This document shows, in pieces, positions 9,487 through 17,848 of a stretch of DNA of 64,000 bases. Position numbers and translations under genes: made by a program. Numbering within the stretch: the stretch's first letter is position 1; the number at the start of each line of letters is the position of its first letter. Source of the stretch: an uncultured Lachnospiraceae bacterium (GTDB lineage: Bacteria; Bacillota; Clostridia; Lachnospirales; Lachnospiraceae); the NCBI GenBank assembly GCA_910588775.1, contig CAJURH010000002.1:62001-126000 (forward strand). The letters run 5' to 3'. The notes beneath the pieces were generated by a model. That model was not told the origin of the DNA and searched no databases. It was given only the letters and a program-made list of their open reading frames with translations.

Positions 9487-9545
9487 AGCTTTCATGCGCC
9501 CGTAGGGCAAAGCGATACGGACGCGTTTGGCGCCCCCTGAAATTA
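9487..9545 (+). repeat. Short intergenic repeat family, copy 1
   Basis: This spacer between fliI and fliJ shares the blocks TGCGCC, AAAGCG, GGACGC, TTTGGC and CCCTGAA, in the same order, with sequences at 28126-28212 and 35723-35816. Locally GCCCGTAGGGC can form a hairpin within GCTTT/AAAGC arms. It is in the same orientation as the operon and does not match a riboswitch I recognise. Confidence 0.6.
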
Positions 9546-9606
9546 ATTTTCGTTGGTGAAGAAAGGGGAACTTTCACAGTAGTATATGTAGAAAGGTGAA
9601 AAAAGA

Positions 9607-10065
9607 ATGAAAAAGTTTTACTTTCCCCTTCATACTGTGTTAAACTATAAACAGCAAGTATTAGACAATTTGCGCAATGAACAAGCGCAGATTATCAGTG
9701 ATATTGTCAAATCAGAAAAGCGTATTGAAAGTTTGCAAAGTCAGGATAGAAGCTGGGCGGCCGAGCTGCATGAGAAACGGATGCAGGGCATGACAGTCCT
9801 GGAAATGGGGACATACGAAAAGTATTTGCACAATCTTCGAGTCAGGGAAAAGCTGGAAAAAGAGGCTTTGGCGCAATTAGAAGAGCGCAAGGAAGAGAAA
9901 AGAAAACAAGTGGTGGCTGCCAAGACAGAGACGGCTTCCATTGAACTTCTGAAAGAAAAGAAAATGGCCCAGTATGAGTACCAACTGCAGAAAAGCGAAG
10001 AGTTGTTTATAGAGGAATTTGTTTCCAACGTGCGCAGTAAAGCCATGCAGGAACAAAGTATGTGA
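9607..10065 (+). CDS. fliJ: Flagellar export protein FliJ
   Basis: FliJ is the central-stalk component of the export ATPase and recycles chaperones. The 152-residue protein is almost entirely a charged antiparallel coiled coil and begins MKKFYFPLHTVLNYK, typical of the FliJ family. It sits between fliI and fliK as usual, but is separated from fliI by 136 bases containing a short repeat and from fliK by a palindromic element. Confidence 0.85.
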   Translation: MKKFYFPLHTVLNYKQQVLDNLRNEQAQIISDIVKSEKRIESLQSQDRSWAAELHEKRMQGMTVLEMGTYEKYLHNLRVREKLEKEALAQLEERKEEKRKQVVAAKTETASIELLKEKKMAQYEYQLQKSEELFIEEFVSNVRSKAMQEQSM

Positions 10066-10108
10066 AAACGGGTGAGCCTGCTCTATTGAGCAGTTTACCA
10101 TATATTAT

Positions 10109-10256
10109 TTTAGATAATTGTGAAACACCTATTCCGTAACCGGGGTTTGGGCGAAATAGATAAATAAGGAGTGGATGAAAGAGGGTTTTTAAGTTCCGTT
10201 TTATCCATTTTGAACAGACGCAGGAGTATGAAATACCGTTTTTGCAATTAGCTAAA
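10109..10256. repeat. Dispersed palindromic element, complete copy
   Basis: The outer arms TTTAGATAATTG (left) and CAATTAGCTAAA (right) are near-inverted. Inner arms start with GTTTGGGCGAAATAGATAAA at 10145-10164 and face TTATCCATTTTGAACAGAC at about 10201-10219. The centre carries GGAGT/GTTCC. The whole stretch can fold into a long hairpin between fliJ and fliK. It is related to copies at 39179, 42249 and 56160. Confidence 0.75.
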
Positions 10257-10294
10257 TGTATTATTATTTTAAGGAAAGGAGGTATTGCTGTATT

Positions 10295-11542
10295 ATGCAG
10301 AATATGATGTTACAATTAAATCTGCCAGGCAAGATGATTCAGCAGACGCAGGCGCAGTCATCTGGGAAATCCGGTAAAACGGCGAAAAAAGACAACGATT
10401 TTCGCAATTTGCTGGAAAATTCTTCAGGCAATGATGCATCGAAAGACGCTTCCTTAAAAGAAGATGATGGCGTGAGCAAGTCGGAAGCTGAAGAAAAGCT
10501 GGACGGTTCGCAGACACAAGAAACCCAAGGCGGCGGGGAAAAGAAACCCGACGGCACAGGCAAAAAAGAAGAAGCGGACACAGACGCTGCACAAGCGCAA
10601 ACGCTTCAATTTCTGATGATGGGCAGCGTTCATCCAGAGACTTTACAGGTCATCACAGGAACGCCAGGCGCTTTTACGGAGACGCAGCCGGAGACGGATG
10701 GTTTACAAATGCTCACGGTGGAAGCTCTGACAGGGGAGTCCCAGACGGAAATGATTTCAGAAGAAAGCGTATTCGTTCAGCCGGAACTGGAAGAGATGCT
10801 TGGAAACGGGCAGAATCTCCAAACGGATATGGCGCAGGCCATGGGTGAGACACAGCCAAAGGCCGAGATGACACAGCAAACCGGGAAACTTCGCAATGGT
10901 GAAGCGTCAGAGGCAAAGACAGGAAGAGAACAGCCGCAGCCAAAAGAGCTCTCAGGAATGGAGAGAATGGTTCGGCAGACGATTCCCCATGAAAGCCAGG
11001 AGCAGGGAAAAACAGCCGGAGAGGAAATGGATCATGCCAATCCACAGACGTACGCCGCGCAAACGGTTTTCCAGCAAAATGTCTTGGGAGTTCAAGTTCA
11101 GGAGGGAGCCGGGACGGCGCCAGTTGTGCATGTGCAGGTAGACAGTCCCCAGGAACTGATGAACCAGCTTCTGGATCAGCTTAAGGCCAAAGCGGCTATG
11201 GGCGACCAGGAATTTGAGATTCAGATCCATCCGGAAAATTTGGGACGGCTGGCTATCAAAGTGGCATATACTGTTGAGAAGGTAAGCATTTCCATTGTCT
11301 GCACAAATGAGAGAACTATGGAGATGTTATCCGCGGGAGCAAAGAATATAGCCCAAATTATGGAAGAAAATCTGGGTGCGCCTACGACAGTTGTTGTGGA
11401 TCAGGGAGAGGATAACTACCTAGAACAGTATAACAACCAGGAGAATTCCCGACAGCAGCAGGAAGAGGAACAGCAGCAGAGACAGGAGCATGAAGAGAAC
11501 AACCAGGATTTTCTACAGCAGTTGAGGTTGGGATTGGTTTAA
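10295..11542 (+). CDS. fliK: Flagellar hook-length control protein FliK
   Basis: FliK measures the hook and switches export specificity through FlhB. The 415-residue protein has a long low-complexity Gln/Glu/Lys-rich N-terminal ruler region and a C-terminal Flg_hook domain at about 285-375 with EIQIHPENLGRLAIKVAYT. A Gln/Glu-rich tail follows. The ATG at 10295 is twelve bases after a strong AGGAGG; frames extending upstream run into the repeat element. Confidence 0.85.
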   Translation: MQNMMLQLNLPGKMIQQTQAQSSGKSGKTAKKDNDFRNLLENSSGNDASKDASLKEDDGVSKSEAEEKLDGSQTQETQGGGEKKPDGTGKKEEADTDAAQAQTLQFLMMGSVHPETLQVITGTPGAFTETQPETDGLQMLTVEALTGESQTEMISEESVFVQPELEEMLGNGQNLQTDMAQAMGETQPKAEMTQQTGKLRNGEASEAKTGREQPQPKELSGMERMVRQTIPHESQEQGKTAGEEMDHANPQTYAAQTVFQQNVLGVQVQEGAGTAPVVHVQVDSPQELMNQLLDQLKAKAAMGDQEFEIQIHPENLGRLAIKVAYTVEKVSISIVCTNERTMEMLSAGAKNIAQIMEENLGAPTTVVVDQGEDNYLEQYNNQENSRQQQEEEQQQRQEHEENNQDFLQQLRLGLV

Positions 11543-11554
11543 AGGAGATTTGAT

Positions 11555-12223
11555 ATGCCAGTAAATGGAGTTTCGGGAACAACATCGAACAATTACAATT
11601 TAACAAACACAAATAATACAAAGAACACAAGCAGCGCAAATAAGGCAAATGGCGAAACCAGTAACAAGGAGGGTGATGATTTTACTGATCGGTTGGATAA
11701 AGTGCCGGATACGGACTATAGCTACAGCAGTGGAAATTCGTCAGCTCCGAGCAAGGACCTGACATCCACCGATTTTTTGAAATTGCTTGCAGCGCAGCTT
11801 CAGTACCAGGACATGACAAATCCCATGTCGAATACGGAGATGATGTCCACACTGACCCAGATGTCCAGCATGAACGCCACCAATGCCATGGTGAATGCCA
11901 TTTCAGTAATGACCAGTTCCATGAATGACGTGCTGACGGTGAATCTGACCAGCTATGCCACAGGCATGATGGGGAAAGAAGTGACCATTGCGCTGGTGGA
12001 TAAAGACGGTAAGGCCACTGGAGAAAAGATAACGGGTAAAGTGGACGGCATAAGCCTTTTTGAAGGCGCTCCCATGGTTTATGTGGACGGCAAAAGATAT
12101 GGACTGGCGCAGGTAATGTCAATCGGGGATGTGCCTAAAGAAGATGATAAGAACGAAGGCGAAGGTGATGACAACAATACGGAAGACAAAGGAGAAGAGA
12201 CTGACAAGACAGAAAAAGCATGA
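11555..12223 (+). CDS. flgD: Flagellar hook capping protein FlgD
   Basis: FlgD is the scaffold that caps the growing hook. The 222-residue protein has an Asn/Thr/Ser-rich N-terminus, the family core DFLKLLAAQLQYQDMTNP at about 70-87, and a Met-rich helix (about 95-130). The C-terminal tail is very acidic (EGDDNNTEDKGEETDKT). An ATG at 11555 follows AAAGGAGA. It lies 12 bases after fliK. Confidence 0.9.
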   Translation: MPVNGVSGTTSNNYNLTNTNNTKNTSSANKANGETSNKEGDDFTDRLDKVPDTDYSYSSGNSSAPSKDLTSTDFLKLLAAQLQYQDMTNPMSNTEMMSTLTQMSSMNATNAMVNAISVMTSSMNDVLTVNLTSYATGMMGKEVTIALVDKDGKATGEKITGKVDGISLFEGAPMVYVDGKRYGLAQVMSIGDVPKEDDKNEGEGDDNNTEDKGEETDKTEKA

Positions 12224-12332
12224 TGGTTGCATGTGAGCGCAGCGGGCCAGGGATGGCTCTGTAAAAGAAATTGATGGAAAAGAAATGTCGCTCGTGAAAC
12301 ATAAGGGATGATGTGAGAAAGTGGTGACAAGT

Positions 12333-12704
12333 ATGTTAGAAAAGGTAAATCAGGTTTCCACAGGAACCACAAATATTCGCCAATTACAGTTGCAGCACAG
12401 CGCGGCAGGCAGCTTCCGGCAATTATTGCAGGAAGAAGTGGGCCAGCAGGAGGGCGTACATTTCTCCAAGCATGCGGTGCAGCGCGTAGAACAGCGGGGC
12501 ATACAAGTAACGGAAACCCTCCTTGACAGCATCAATCAGGCAGTAGACAAGGCACGGGAAAAAGGAGCCAAAGATGTGGTGATTATCAGTTCGCAGGCGG
12601 CGTTCATCGTAAACGTGCCCAATAAGACTGTAATTACGTCTTTGTCCGATTCAGAAATGCGTGACAATATATTTACAAACATAGACAGCGCCGTGTTGGT
12701 ATAG
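12333..12704 (+). CDS. TIGR02530-type flagellar operon protein
   Basis: A small protein of the TIGR02530 flagellar operon family, found between flgD and flgE in many Clostridia; its exact role is not established. The 123-residue product has the family core FSKHAVQRVEQRGIQ at about 50-64, the amphipathic segment INQAVDKAREKGAKD, and the ending TNIDSAVLV. The start is uncertain: ATG at 12333 or GTG at 12321, neither with a strong ribosome binding site. Confidence 0.8.
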   Translation: MLEKVNQVSTGTTNIRQLQLQHSAAGSFRQLLQEEVGQQEGVHFSKHAVQRVEQRGIQVTETLLDSINQAVDKAREKGAKDVVIISSQAAFIVNVPNKTVITSLSDSEMRDNIFTNIDSAVLV

Positions 12705-12725
12705 CCGGACCATAACGGAGGCTTA

Positions 12726-12749
12726 GCCTTATGCCCGAATGGCATAGGC
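12726..12749 (+). other. RNA hairpin upstream of flgE
   Basis: GCCTTATGCC, a five-base CGAAT loop, and GGCATAGGC form a near-perfect stem between the TIGR02530-type gene and flgE. No T-tract follows, so it is not an intrinsic terminator. A role as an mRNA stabiliser or processing site for the hook transcript is a guess. Confidence 0.4.
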
Positions 12750-12815
12750 GGCGGCGCAAGAATTACGAAAACTTAAAAGATTTGTCTTAGACATTTAGAA
12801 AGGAAGTAATTAGAT

Positions 12816-13796
12816 ATGGTTAGATCAATGTTTGCAGGAGTTGCAGGTTTACGTACACATCAGTCAAAATTGGATGTAATCGGCAATAACATTGCCAATG
12901 TAAATACATGGGGATTCAAGGCTGGCGCGGCTAACTTTATGGATTCATTGTACACAAACAGCACCAATTCCACAGGCGGAAATACGGGGCAGGCCGGCGG
13001 ACAGGGCGGTAACAACGCTTCTCAAGTTGGTTACGGCGTGCAGATGTCTTCCATCAGCCGTGATTTCAGTAAAAGCACCCCATACTTGACCGGCAAAGAA
13101 ATGGATGTCATGATCGATGGAACCGGATTTTTGATTGTGAGTAATTCACCGGGAAATGACGATCCCATTGAAGCGGGCGCCAACGGCAGTATAGATCTGA
13201 AGAACGCGCCTATTGGTTTAAAACTATCCAGGGTTGGTATCTTAGGCGTAGATAATGAGGGCTATCTGGTGGATAATCAGAAAAGCTATATCTATGGATA
13301 TACCACCACAGATAACGGAGAGACTTTTTCCGATGAAGGCGCTGCACAGTCCATCAATCGTCTTAAAATCCCGGCTCCGGATGCAACCAATATTGCTGGT
13401 TTTGTTGCGGACCCAAAAGAAATCGGCTCAAATGGCAAGTTGATTCTGAAGAATTATAAAATCATGAGTGATGGAACGGTAGTTGGTTTTACTTCTGTTA
13501 CAGAGCAGAAGATAACCCTTGGGAAAATAGCCTTGGCCAATGTGCAGAACGTGGATGGTCTGGAGAGTGAATCCGGTTACTACTACCAAATGGGTGAAAA
13601 TGCCGGAGATTGTACAGCCGCGGCATCCAACGGCATTTTGGGAAGTTTCTTATCTGGATACCTAGAAATGCCCAATGTAGACTTGGCGAAAGAATTTTCA
13701 GAAATGATTACCACGCAGAGAGGGTTCCAGGCGAATACAAAGGTTATCACGGTGACCGATGAGATGCTGCAGGAACTGGTAAATATGAAGCGGTAA
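12816..13796 (+). CDS. flgE: Flagellar hook protein FlgE
   Basis: FlgE polymerises into the hook. The 326-residue product has the N-terminal rod/hook signature (GNNIANVNTWGFK at about 26-38) and the C-terminal FlgE/FlgG block ending NVDLAKEFSEMITTQRGFQA and VTDEMLQELVNM. It is shorter than the roughly 400-residue enteric hook protein, with a reduced central surface domain. The Gly/Asn-rich segment near residues 45-70 may be a flexible loop. A stem-loop with a T-rich tail follows the gene. Confidence 0.88.
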   Translation: MVRSMFAGVAGLRTHQSKLDVIGNNIANVNTWGFKAGAANFMDSLYTNSTNSTGGNTGQAGGQGGNNASQVGYGVQMSSISRDFSKSTPYLTGKEMDVMIDGTGFLIVSNSPGNDDPIEAGANGSIDLKNAPIGLKLSRVGILGVDNEGYLVDNQKSYIYGYTTTDNGETFSDEGAAQSINRLKIPAPDATNIAGFVADPKEIGSNGKLILKNYKIMSDGTVVGFTSVTEQKITLGKIALANVQNVDGLESESGYYYQMGENAGDCTAAASNGILGSFLSGYLEMPNVDLAKEFSEMITTQRGFQANTKVITVTDEMLQELVNMKR

Positions 13797-13807
13797 TAGA
13801 ATGGTTG

Positions 13808-13845
13808 CCTAGGAAGCGTGTTAAAGCGCTTCTTAGGATTTTGTT
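13808..13845 (+). terminator. Possible attenuator after flgE
   Basis: CCTAGGAAGCGTG pairs imperfectly with GCGCTTCTTAGG around a short loop and is followed by ATTTTGTTGTT. It looks like a partial intrinsic terminator inside the operon, which could lower expression of flbD and the motor genes relative to hook protein. Confidence 0.45.
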
Positions 13846-13905
13846 GTTACCTTGCGGAATGCGGGGGAGCAGCAGGAGTTTATTTAAAGGAGGAAACGAA
13901 GTTGC

Positions 13906-14127
13906 ATGATTGAATTGACGAAAATTAATAATGAGCCGATTGTCATTAATTGCTGTCACATTGAGTGTGTGGAAGAAATTCCAGAGTCGAAAGTGATTAT
14001 GGACACAGGGCGCTATTATGTAGTGCGCGAAAAAGTGGATGAAATCATCCAGAAGACCATAGAATACAATGGTAGGATTCGGGAATTTGAAGAGGAAATC
14101 CGCAGCGTGGGCAGCCATTCGGAATAA
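13906..14127 (+). CDS. flbD: FlbD family protein
   Basis: This short protein belongs to the FlbD (SwrD-type) family, which sits between hook and motor genes and has been linked to motor power in Bacillus. The 73-residue product begins MIELTKINNEPIVINCCHIE and contains ESKVIMDTGRYYVVREKVDE, both typical of the family. The ATG at 13906 follows AAAGGAGG by about twelve bases. motA starts 60 bases downstream. Confidence 0.85.
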   Translation: MIELTKINNEPIVINCCHIECVEEIPESKVIMDTGRYYVVREKVDEIIQKTIEYNGRIREFEEEIRSVGSHSE

Positions 14128-14187
14128 GCGGCAGTTCATAAATGCAGGAAAGGATGAGAAGGTGAATGATGTAATGGAGGCGTACAG

Positions 14188-14985
14188 ATGGATATTACAA
14201 GTATTCTAGGATTGGTGCTCGGCGCTGTTCTGATTGTATTCGGAATCGGTTTCGGTTCCCTGGGAAATTTCTGGGACGCGCAGAGTATACTGATTGTGTT
14301 CGGCGGCAGTTTGGCGGCGGTAATCGCCAGTTATCCTTTAAGCAGCTTGAAATCCGTTATCCGCCACACCGGAATGCTGCTCAGCGGAAAAAAGTATGAT
14401 CCGGCAGTGGTGATTGATCAGTTGGTGGATATGGCTCAGATAGCCAGGAAGAACGGACTTCTGGCCCTGGAGGAAAAGGCCAACGCCCTGGAAGATCCTT
14501 TCTTCAAGCAGGCGGTTATGCTGGTAGTGGATGCCATGGAAGCAGAGAAAGTCCGGGAAATGCTGGAAGGTTCTGTGGAAAATATGGCCGCGCGCCATGA
14601 GGATTGTGCGGGAATCTGGGACAAGGCGGGCGGCTACGCTCCTGCCTTCGGTATGATCGGTACCCTGATCGGCTTGATCAACATGCTGAAAGGCATGGAT
14701 GTGACTTCTGGTGGAAGCAGCAGCATTGGCCAGGATATGTCGGTGGCCCTGATCACCACGTTTTATGGCTGTATATTGGCGAACCTGATATACCTGCCCA
14801 TTGGCAAGAAACTTCGTGTCCGCAATGAAGAGGAGATCCTTTATAAACAGATTATCATCGAAGGCGTGCTGGGCATCCAGACAGGCGATAATCCCAAGAA
14901 CTTGAAAGAACGGCTGGTATCCTTCCTGGATACAAAGAAACAGTTGGAGCTTTTGCAGGCGGAGACTGGTTCAGGCGGAGAATAG
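14188..14985 (+). CDS. motA: Flagellar motor stator protein MotA
   Basis: MotA is the stator subunit that couples ion flow to rotation by contacting FliG. The 265-residue protein has four predicted membrane segments: two near the N-terminus (about 5-24 and 32-48) and two at about 150-172 and 185-205 surrounding GGYAPAFGMIGTLIGLI. The large cytoplasmic loop between segments 2 and 3 is charged. It is paired with motB 32 bases downstream. Confidence 0.93.
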   Translation: MDITSILGLVLGAVLIVFGIGFGSLGNFWDAQSILIVFGGSLAAVIASYPLSSLKSVIRHTGMLLSGKKYDPAVVIDQLVDMAQIARKNGLLALEEKANALEDPFFKQAVMLVVDAMEAEKVREMLEGSVENMAARHEDCAGIWDKAGGYAPAFGMIGTLIGLINMLKGMDVTSGGSSSIGQDMSVALITTFYGCILANLIYLPIGKKLRVRNEEEILYKQIIIEGVLGIQTGDNPKNLKERLVSFLDTKKQLELLQAETGSGGE

Positions 14986-15017
14986 AAACACAGAATATAT
15001 GACGAGGTGAGTAATCT

Positions 15018-15779
15018 ATGAAAAAGCGCAAAGCGCCTGAAGAGGCCGGATCGGATTGGATGGGTACATATGGGGACATGGTAACCCTGCTGTTGTGTTT
15101 CTTTGTATTGTTGTACTCCATTTCTTCTGTGGATCAGCAGAAGTGGGAGATTATCGTGAAAAGTTTCAATCCTGGTGCGGATGCTGTATCTCAGATCGTT
15201 ACAGACAGTGATTTAAAAGAAGGGGATGACGATGTGGAAGGGCACATGGAGAAACCGGAAATGCTGGATACGTTCGATGAGTTGTTCTATAGTCTGCAGG
15301 AGTTGGTTCAGCAGCAGAGCTTAAGCGATAGCGTATCCGTGGAAAGCGGAGAAGGTTTTGCCTTTATCACATTTCAGGATATGGTGTTTTTTGACGGCGA
15401 CAGTTCCGTTCTGAAGGACGAGGGGAAACCTGTTTTAGAGGCATTTGCCCAGGCGATGGCTTCAGCGGCGGATTCTATAGAGCAGATTCAGGTGCTGGGT
15501 CACACTTCTCAGGCGTCTCCCAACATTCCCAATGAGGCGCATACAGATAGGCTTTTGTCTGCGGAGCGTTCTGCAGAGGTGGTGGCGTATCTGCAACAGG
15601 TAAGTAATCTGGACCCGGCTAAGATGATAAGCTCGGGGTTCGGCCAGTTTCGTCCGATTGCTACGTTTGACACGCCGGAGGGAAGGGCGAAGAACCGCCG
15701 GGTGGAAATTCTAATTACACGGACGGGAAGTGTTGAACAAAACTTGGATGCGTATTATAATCAAGTGTATGGACAGTGA
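15018..15779 (+). CDS. motB: Flagellar motor stator protein MotB
   Basis: MotB anchors the stator to peptidoglycan and supplies the ion-carrying Asp. The 253-residue product has a basic N-terminus, a single membrane helix containing the critical Asp at about position 20 (TYGDMVTLLLCFFVLLY), a plug/linker region, and an OmpA-like peptidoglycan-binding domain (about 120-245) with GHTSQ and NRRVEI. The next gene is fliM; no fliL lies between them, unlike many flagellar operons. Confidence 0.93.
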   Translation: MKKRKAPEEAGSDWMGTYGDMVTLLLCFFVLLYSISSVDQQKWEIIVKSFNPGADAVSQIVTDSDLKEGDDDVEGHMEKPEMLDTFDELFYSLQELVQQQSLSDSVSVESGEGFAFITFQDMVFFDGDSSVLKDEGKPVLEAFAQAMASAADSIEQIQVLGHTSQASPNIPNEAHTDRLLSAERSAEVVAYLQQVSNLDPAKMISSGFGQFRPIATFDTPEGRAKNRRVEILITRTGSVEQNLDAYYNQVYGQ

Positions 15780-15806
15780 TCGAGATGAGGAGGAAGGAGT
15801 GCAAAA

Positions 15807-16889
15807 GTGTCTGAAGTATTATCACAAAGCCAGATAGATGCCCTTCTTAACTCTATGAAGGGAGGGGGTGACGACAGCGCAGGAAACTCCCAGGAGAAGG
15901 AAGAGAAGAAGGAAGTACAGTACAGGAAATACGATTTCTATAGTCCCAGGAAGTTCACAACTGAGAAGCTGAAGCTGCTGCGTAATATTTTTGAGAATTA
16001 TTCCAGAATTGCGACTTCGCAGATGAACAGTATGTTCCGGATGACCAGTGATATGGAAGTGCAGGATGTGGAGGAGCAGCGGTACAGCGAGTTTAACAAT
16101 GCTCTCACAGACAGCGATATCATGACTCTGGTGAAGGTTACGCTTCCAGAGCAGACTAAGAACTTACCTATGCTGATGCATATCAGTCCCCGGCTGATGG
16201 TGAATATGATTGACCGGATGATGGGGGGACCGGGAGATGATGACAGCATTGATAGCGGATATGTATACACATCCATTGAGAATGTATTATACCAGAAAGT
16301 GATGAGCTATTTAGTGAATGCCCTCCGGGACGCATGGTCCGGATACATACGGATGGACACAGAACTGGAGCGTGTGGAACAGGACCCAAGTATGTTCCAG
16401 GACATCAGTGTGGATGAGACGGTTGCCATCATCGTGCTTTCTGTTCAGATGGGGAAACTTACGGGGAATATAACCATATGCATTCCGGGAAATCTGCTCA
16501 CAGACATCTTCAATATAATTGACCGCAGGAAGAACATGAATCTGGATGAGGACCAGAAGGATGCCAATGTAAGAGAGACAATCATGAACAGCATCCGGGA
16601 ATCTGCGCTGCGCGTCAATGCCCAACTGGGAGTTGTGGAAGTCAGCTTGCAGGATTTGTACAATCTGCATGTGGGTGATGTAATCGATCTGAATAAGCCG
16701 AAAGAGTCAGAAGTATCGCTATTTGTGGAAGATCAGCCATGGTTTACCGGCAAACTGGGCGTTCATAAGAAAAACATGGCTATCAAGATTGAGAATCGCA
16801 TAGCGGACGAAGAGGATGAAGAGGAATTGCGAAGGCTTATTCCAGATAAAGAAGAAATTCTGGAAGAAATGGAAACCGAAGTGATATAA
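15807..16889 (+). CDS. fliM: Flagellar motor switch protein FliM
   Basis: FliM is the switch protein that binds phosphorylated CheY. The 360-residue product carries the N-terminal CheY-binding motif LSQSQIDALLNSM at about 5-17, a CheC-like middle domain (about 45-240) and a C-terminal FliN-like domain (about 265-345). The start is GTG at 15807, after a GGAGG-rich stretch. A CheY gene follows directly, and FliY supplies the second CheY-binding surface. Confidence 0.93.
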   Translation: MSEVLSQSQIDALLNSMKGGGDDSAGNSQEKEEKKEVQYRKYDFYSPRKFTTEKLKLLRNIFENYSRIATSQMNSMFRMTSDMEVQDVEEQRYSEFNNALTDSDIMTLVKVTLPEQTKNLPMLMHISPRLMVNMIDRMMGGPGDDDSIDSGYVYTSIENVLYQKVMSYLVNALRDAWSGYIRMDTELERVEQDPSMFQDISVDETVAIIVLSVQMGKLTGNITICIPGNLLTDIFNIIDRRKNMNLDEDQKDANVRETIMNSIRESALRVNAQLGVVEVSLQDLYNLHVGDVIDLNKPKESEVSLFVEDQPWFTGKLGVHKKNMAIKIENRIADEEDEEELRRLIPDKEEILEEMETEVI

Positions 16890-16909
16890 AGCATTCTGTG
16901 CTTTTATGA

Positions 16910-16915
16910 TATAAT
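16910..16915 (+). promoter_or_regulatory. Possible internal promoter -10 before cheY
   Basis: A perfect TATAAT stands 65 bases before cheY. The matching -35 position is poor. Just upstream AAAGCA/TGCTTTT can form a small stem with a T-tail, so this 90-base gap may hold a weak terminator-promoter pair that boosts cheY, flgC and fliY. Confidence 0.3.
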
Positions 16916-16979
16916 AAACCTGTAGCTGTTGAATAGAGTATTCAGTAGGTACACAAAACAAGCAAGAGAGGTGTAGAAA

Positions 16980-17342
16980 ATGGCGAAAATATTATTAGTA
17001 GATGATGCGGCGTTTATGAGAATGATGGTAAAAGATACGTTGACAAAAGCAGGCTATACGGATTTATACGAGGCGGCGGATGGTCTGCAGGCAGTGGAAG
17101 CTTATAGTGAAGTGCAGCCGGACCTGGTAATCATGGATATCACCATGCCAAATATGGACGGATTGGAAGCTTTAAAAGCGATTAAGGGAAAAGATCCCAA
17201 CGCAACTGTGGTAATGTGTTCCGCTATGGGCCAGGAGAGTATGGTAATCGAGGCAATTAAGTCAGGTGCAAAAGATTTCATTGTTAAGCCATTTAAGCCG
17301 GATCGTATCCTGAAGACTGTATCCAGTATTGTGGATGCCTAG
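16980..17342 (+). CDS. cheY: Chemotaxis response regulator CheY
   Basis: CheY is the single-domain receiver that carries the signal from CheA to the switch. The 120-residue product has the acidic pocket Asp8-Asp9, phosphoacceptor Asp53 (VIMDITMPNMDG), the conserved Ser/Thr at CSAMG and the Lys of KPFKP near 105. It is placed between fliM and flgC, where it can be made together with its switch targets FliM and FliY. Confidence 0.92.
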   Translation: MAKILLVDDAAFMRMMVKDTLTKAGYTDLYEAADGLQAVEAYSEVQPDLVIMDITMPNMDGLEALKAIKGKDPNATVVMCSAMGQESMVIEAIKSGAKDFIVKPFKPDRILKTVSSIVDA

Positions 17343-17357
17343 TAGGGAGGAGCGTAC

Positions 17358-17798
17358 ATGTCTTTTCTAAGTTCATTTAATATCAGCGCATCCGCTTTAA
17401 CCGCTCAGCGAATGAGATTGGATGTGGCTTCGGAAAACATTGCAAATATAGACACAACCAGGACGGAGGGCGGGGGTACTTACCGCCGCAAAATGGTGGT
17501 TCTGGAAGAGATTGGCAACAATACATTCCGGCAAGAGCTGTTGAAGGCGGCCAACAACCATGAAACGACTAAGGGCGGTGTCCGGGTGTCGAGCATTATA
17601 GAAGATGAAAGTGAATTCAAACGCAATTATAATCCTGACCATCCGGATGCGGATGAGGAAGGGTATGTTTCTTTGCCAAATGTGGATTTGATTAAGGAGA
17701 CTGTTGACAGCATGTCGGCTACCAGGTCTTATGAAGCCAATATTACGGCATTTAATTCTCTGAAAACTATGGCGCAGAAAGCTCTGGAAATTAAGTAA
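17358..17798 (+). CDS. flgC: Flagellar basal-body rod protein FlgC (displaced)
   Basis: FlgC is a proximal rod protein. The 146-residue product begins MSFLSSFNISASALTAQRMR, has the SENIANIDTTRT form of the rod signature (about 29-40), and ends with the FlgC-type block YVSLPNVDLIKETVDSM and SYEANITAFNSLKTM. It matches FlgC in length and ends, not FlgB or FlgG. In most bacteria it follows flgB directly; here it lies between cheY and fliY. Confidence 0.92.
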   Translation: MSFLSSFNISASALTAQRMRLDVASENIANIDTTRTEGGGTYRRKMVVLEEIGNNTFRQELLKAANNHETTKGGVRVSSIIEDESEFKRNYNPDHPDADEEGYVSLPNVDLIKETVDSMSATRSYEANITAFNSLKTMAQKALEIK

Positions 17799-17848
17799 GC
17801 AAGTAAAGAGGCATTTTATCTAAATTCACGGAAAGAGAGTAAAAACAT

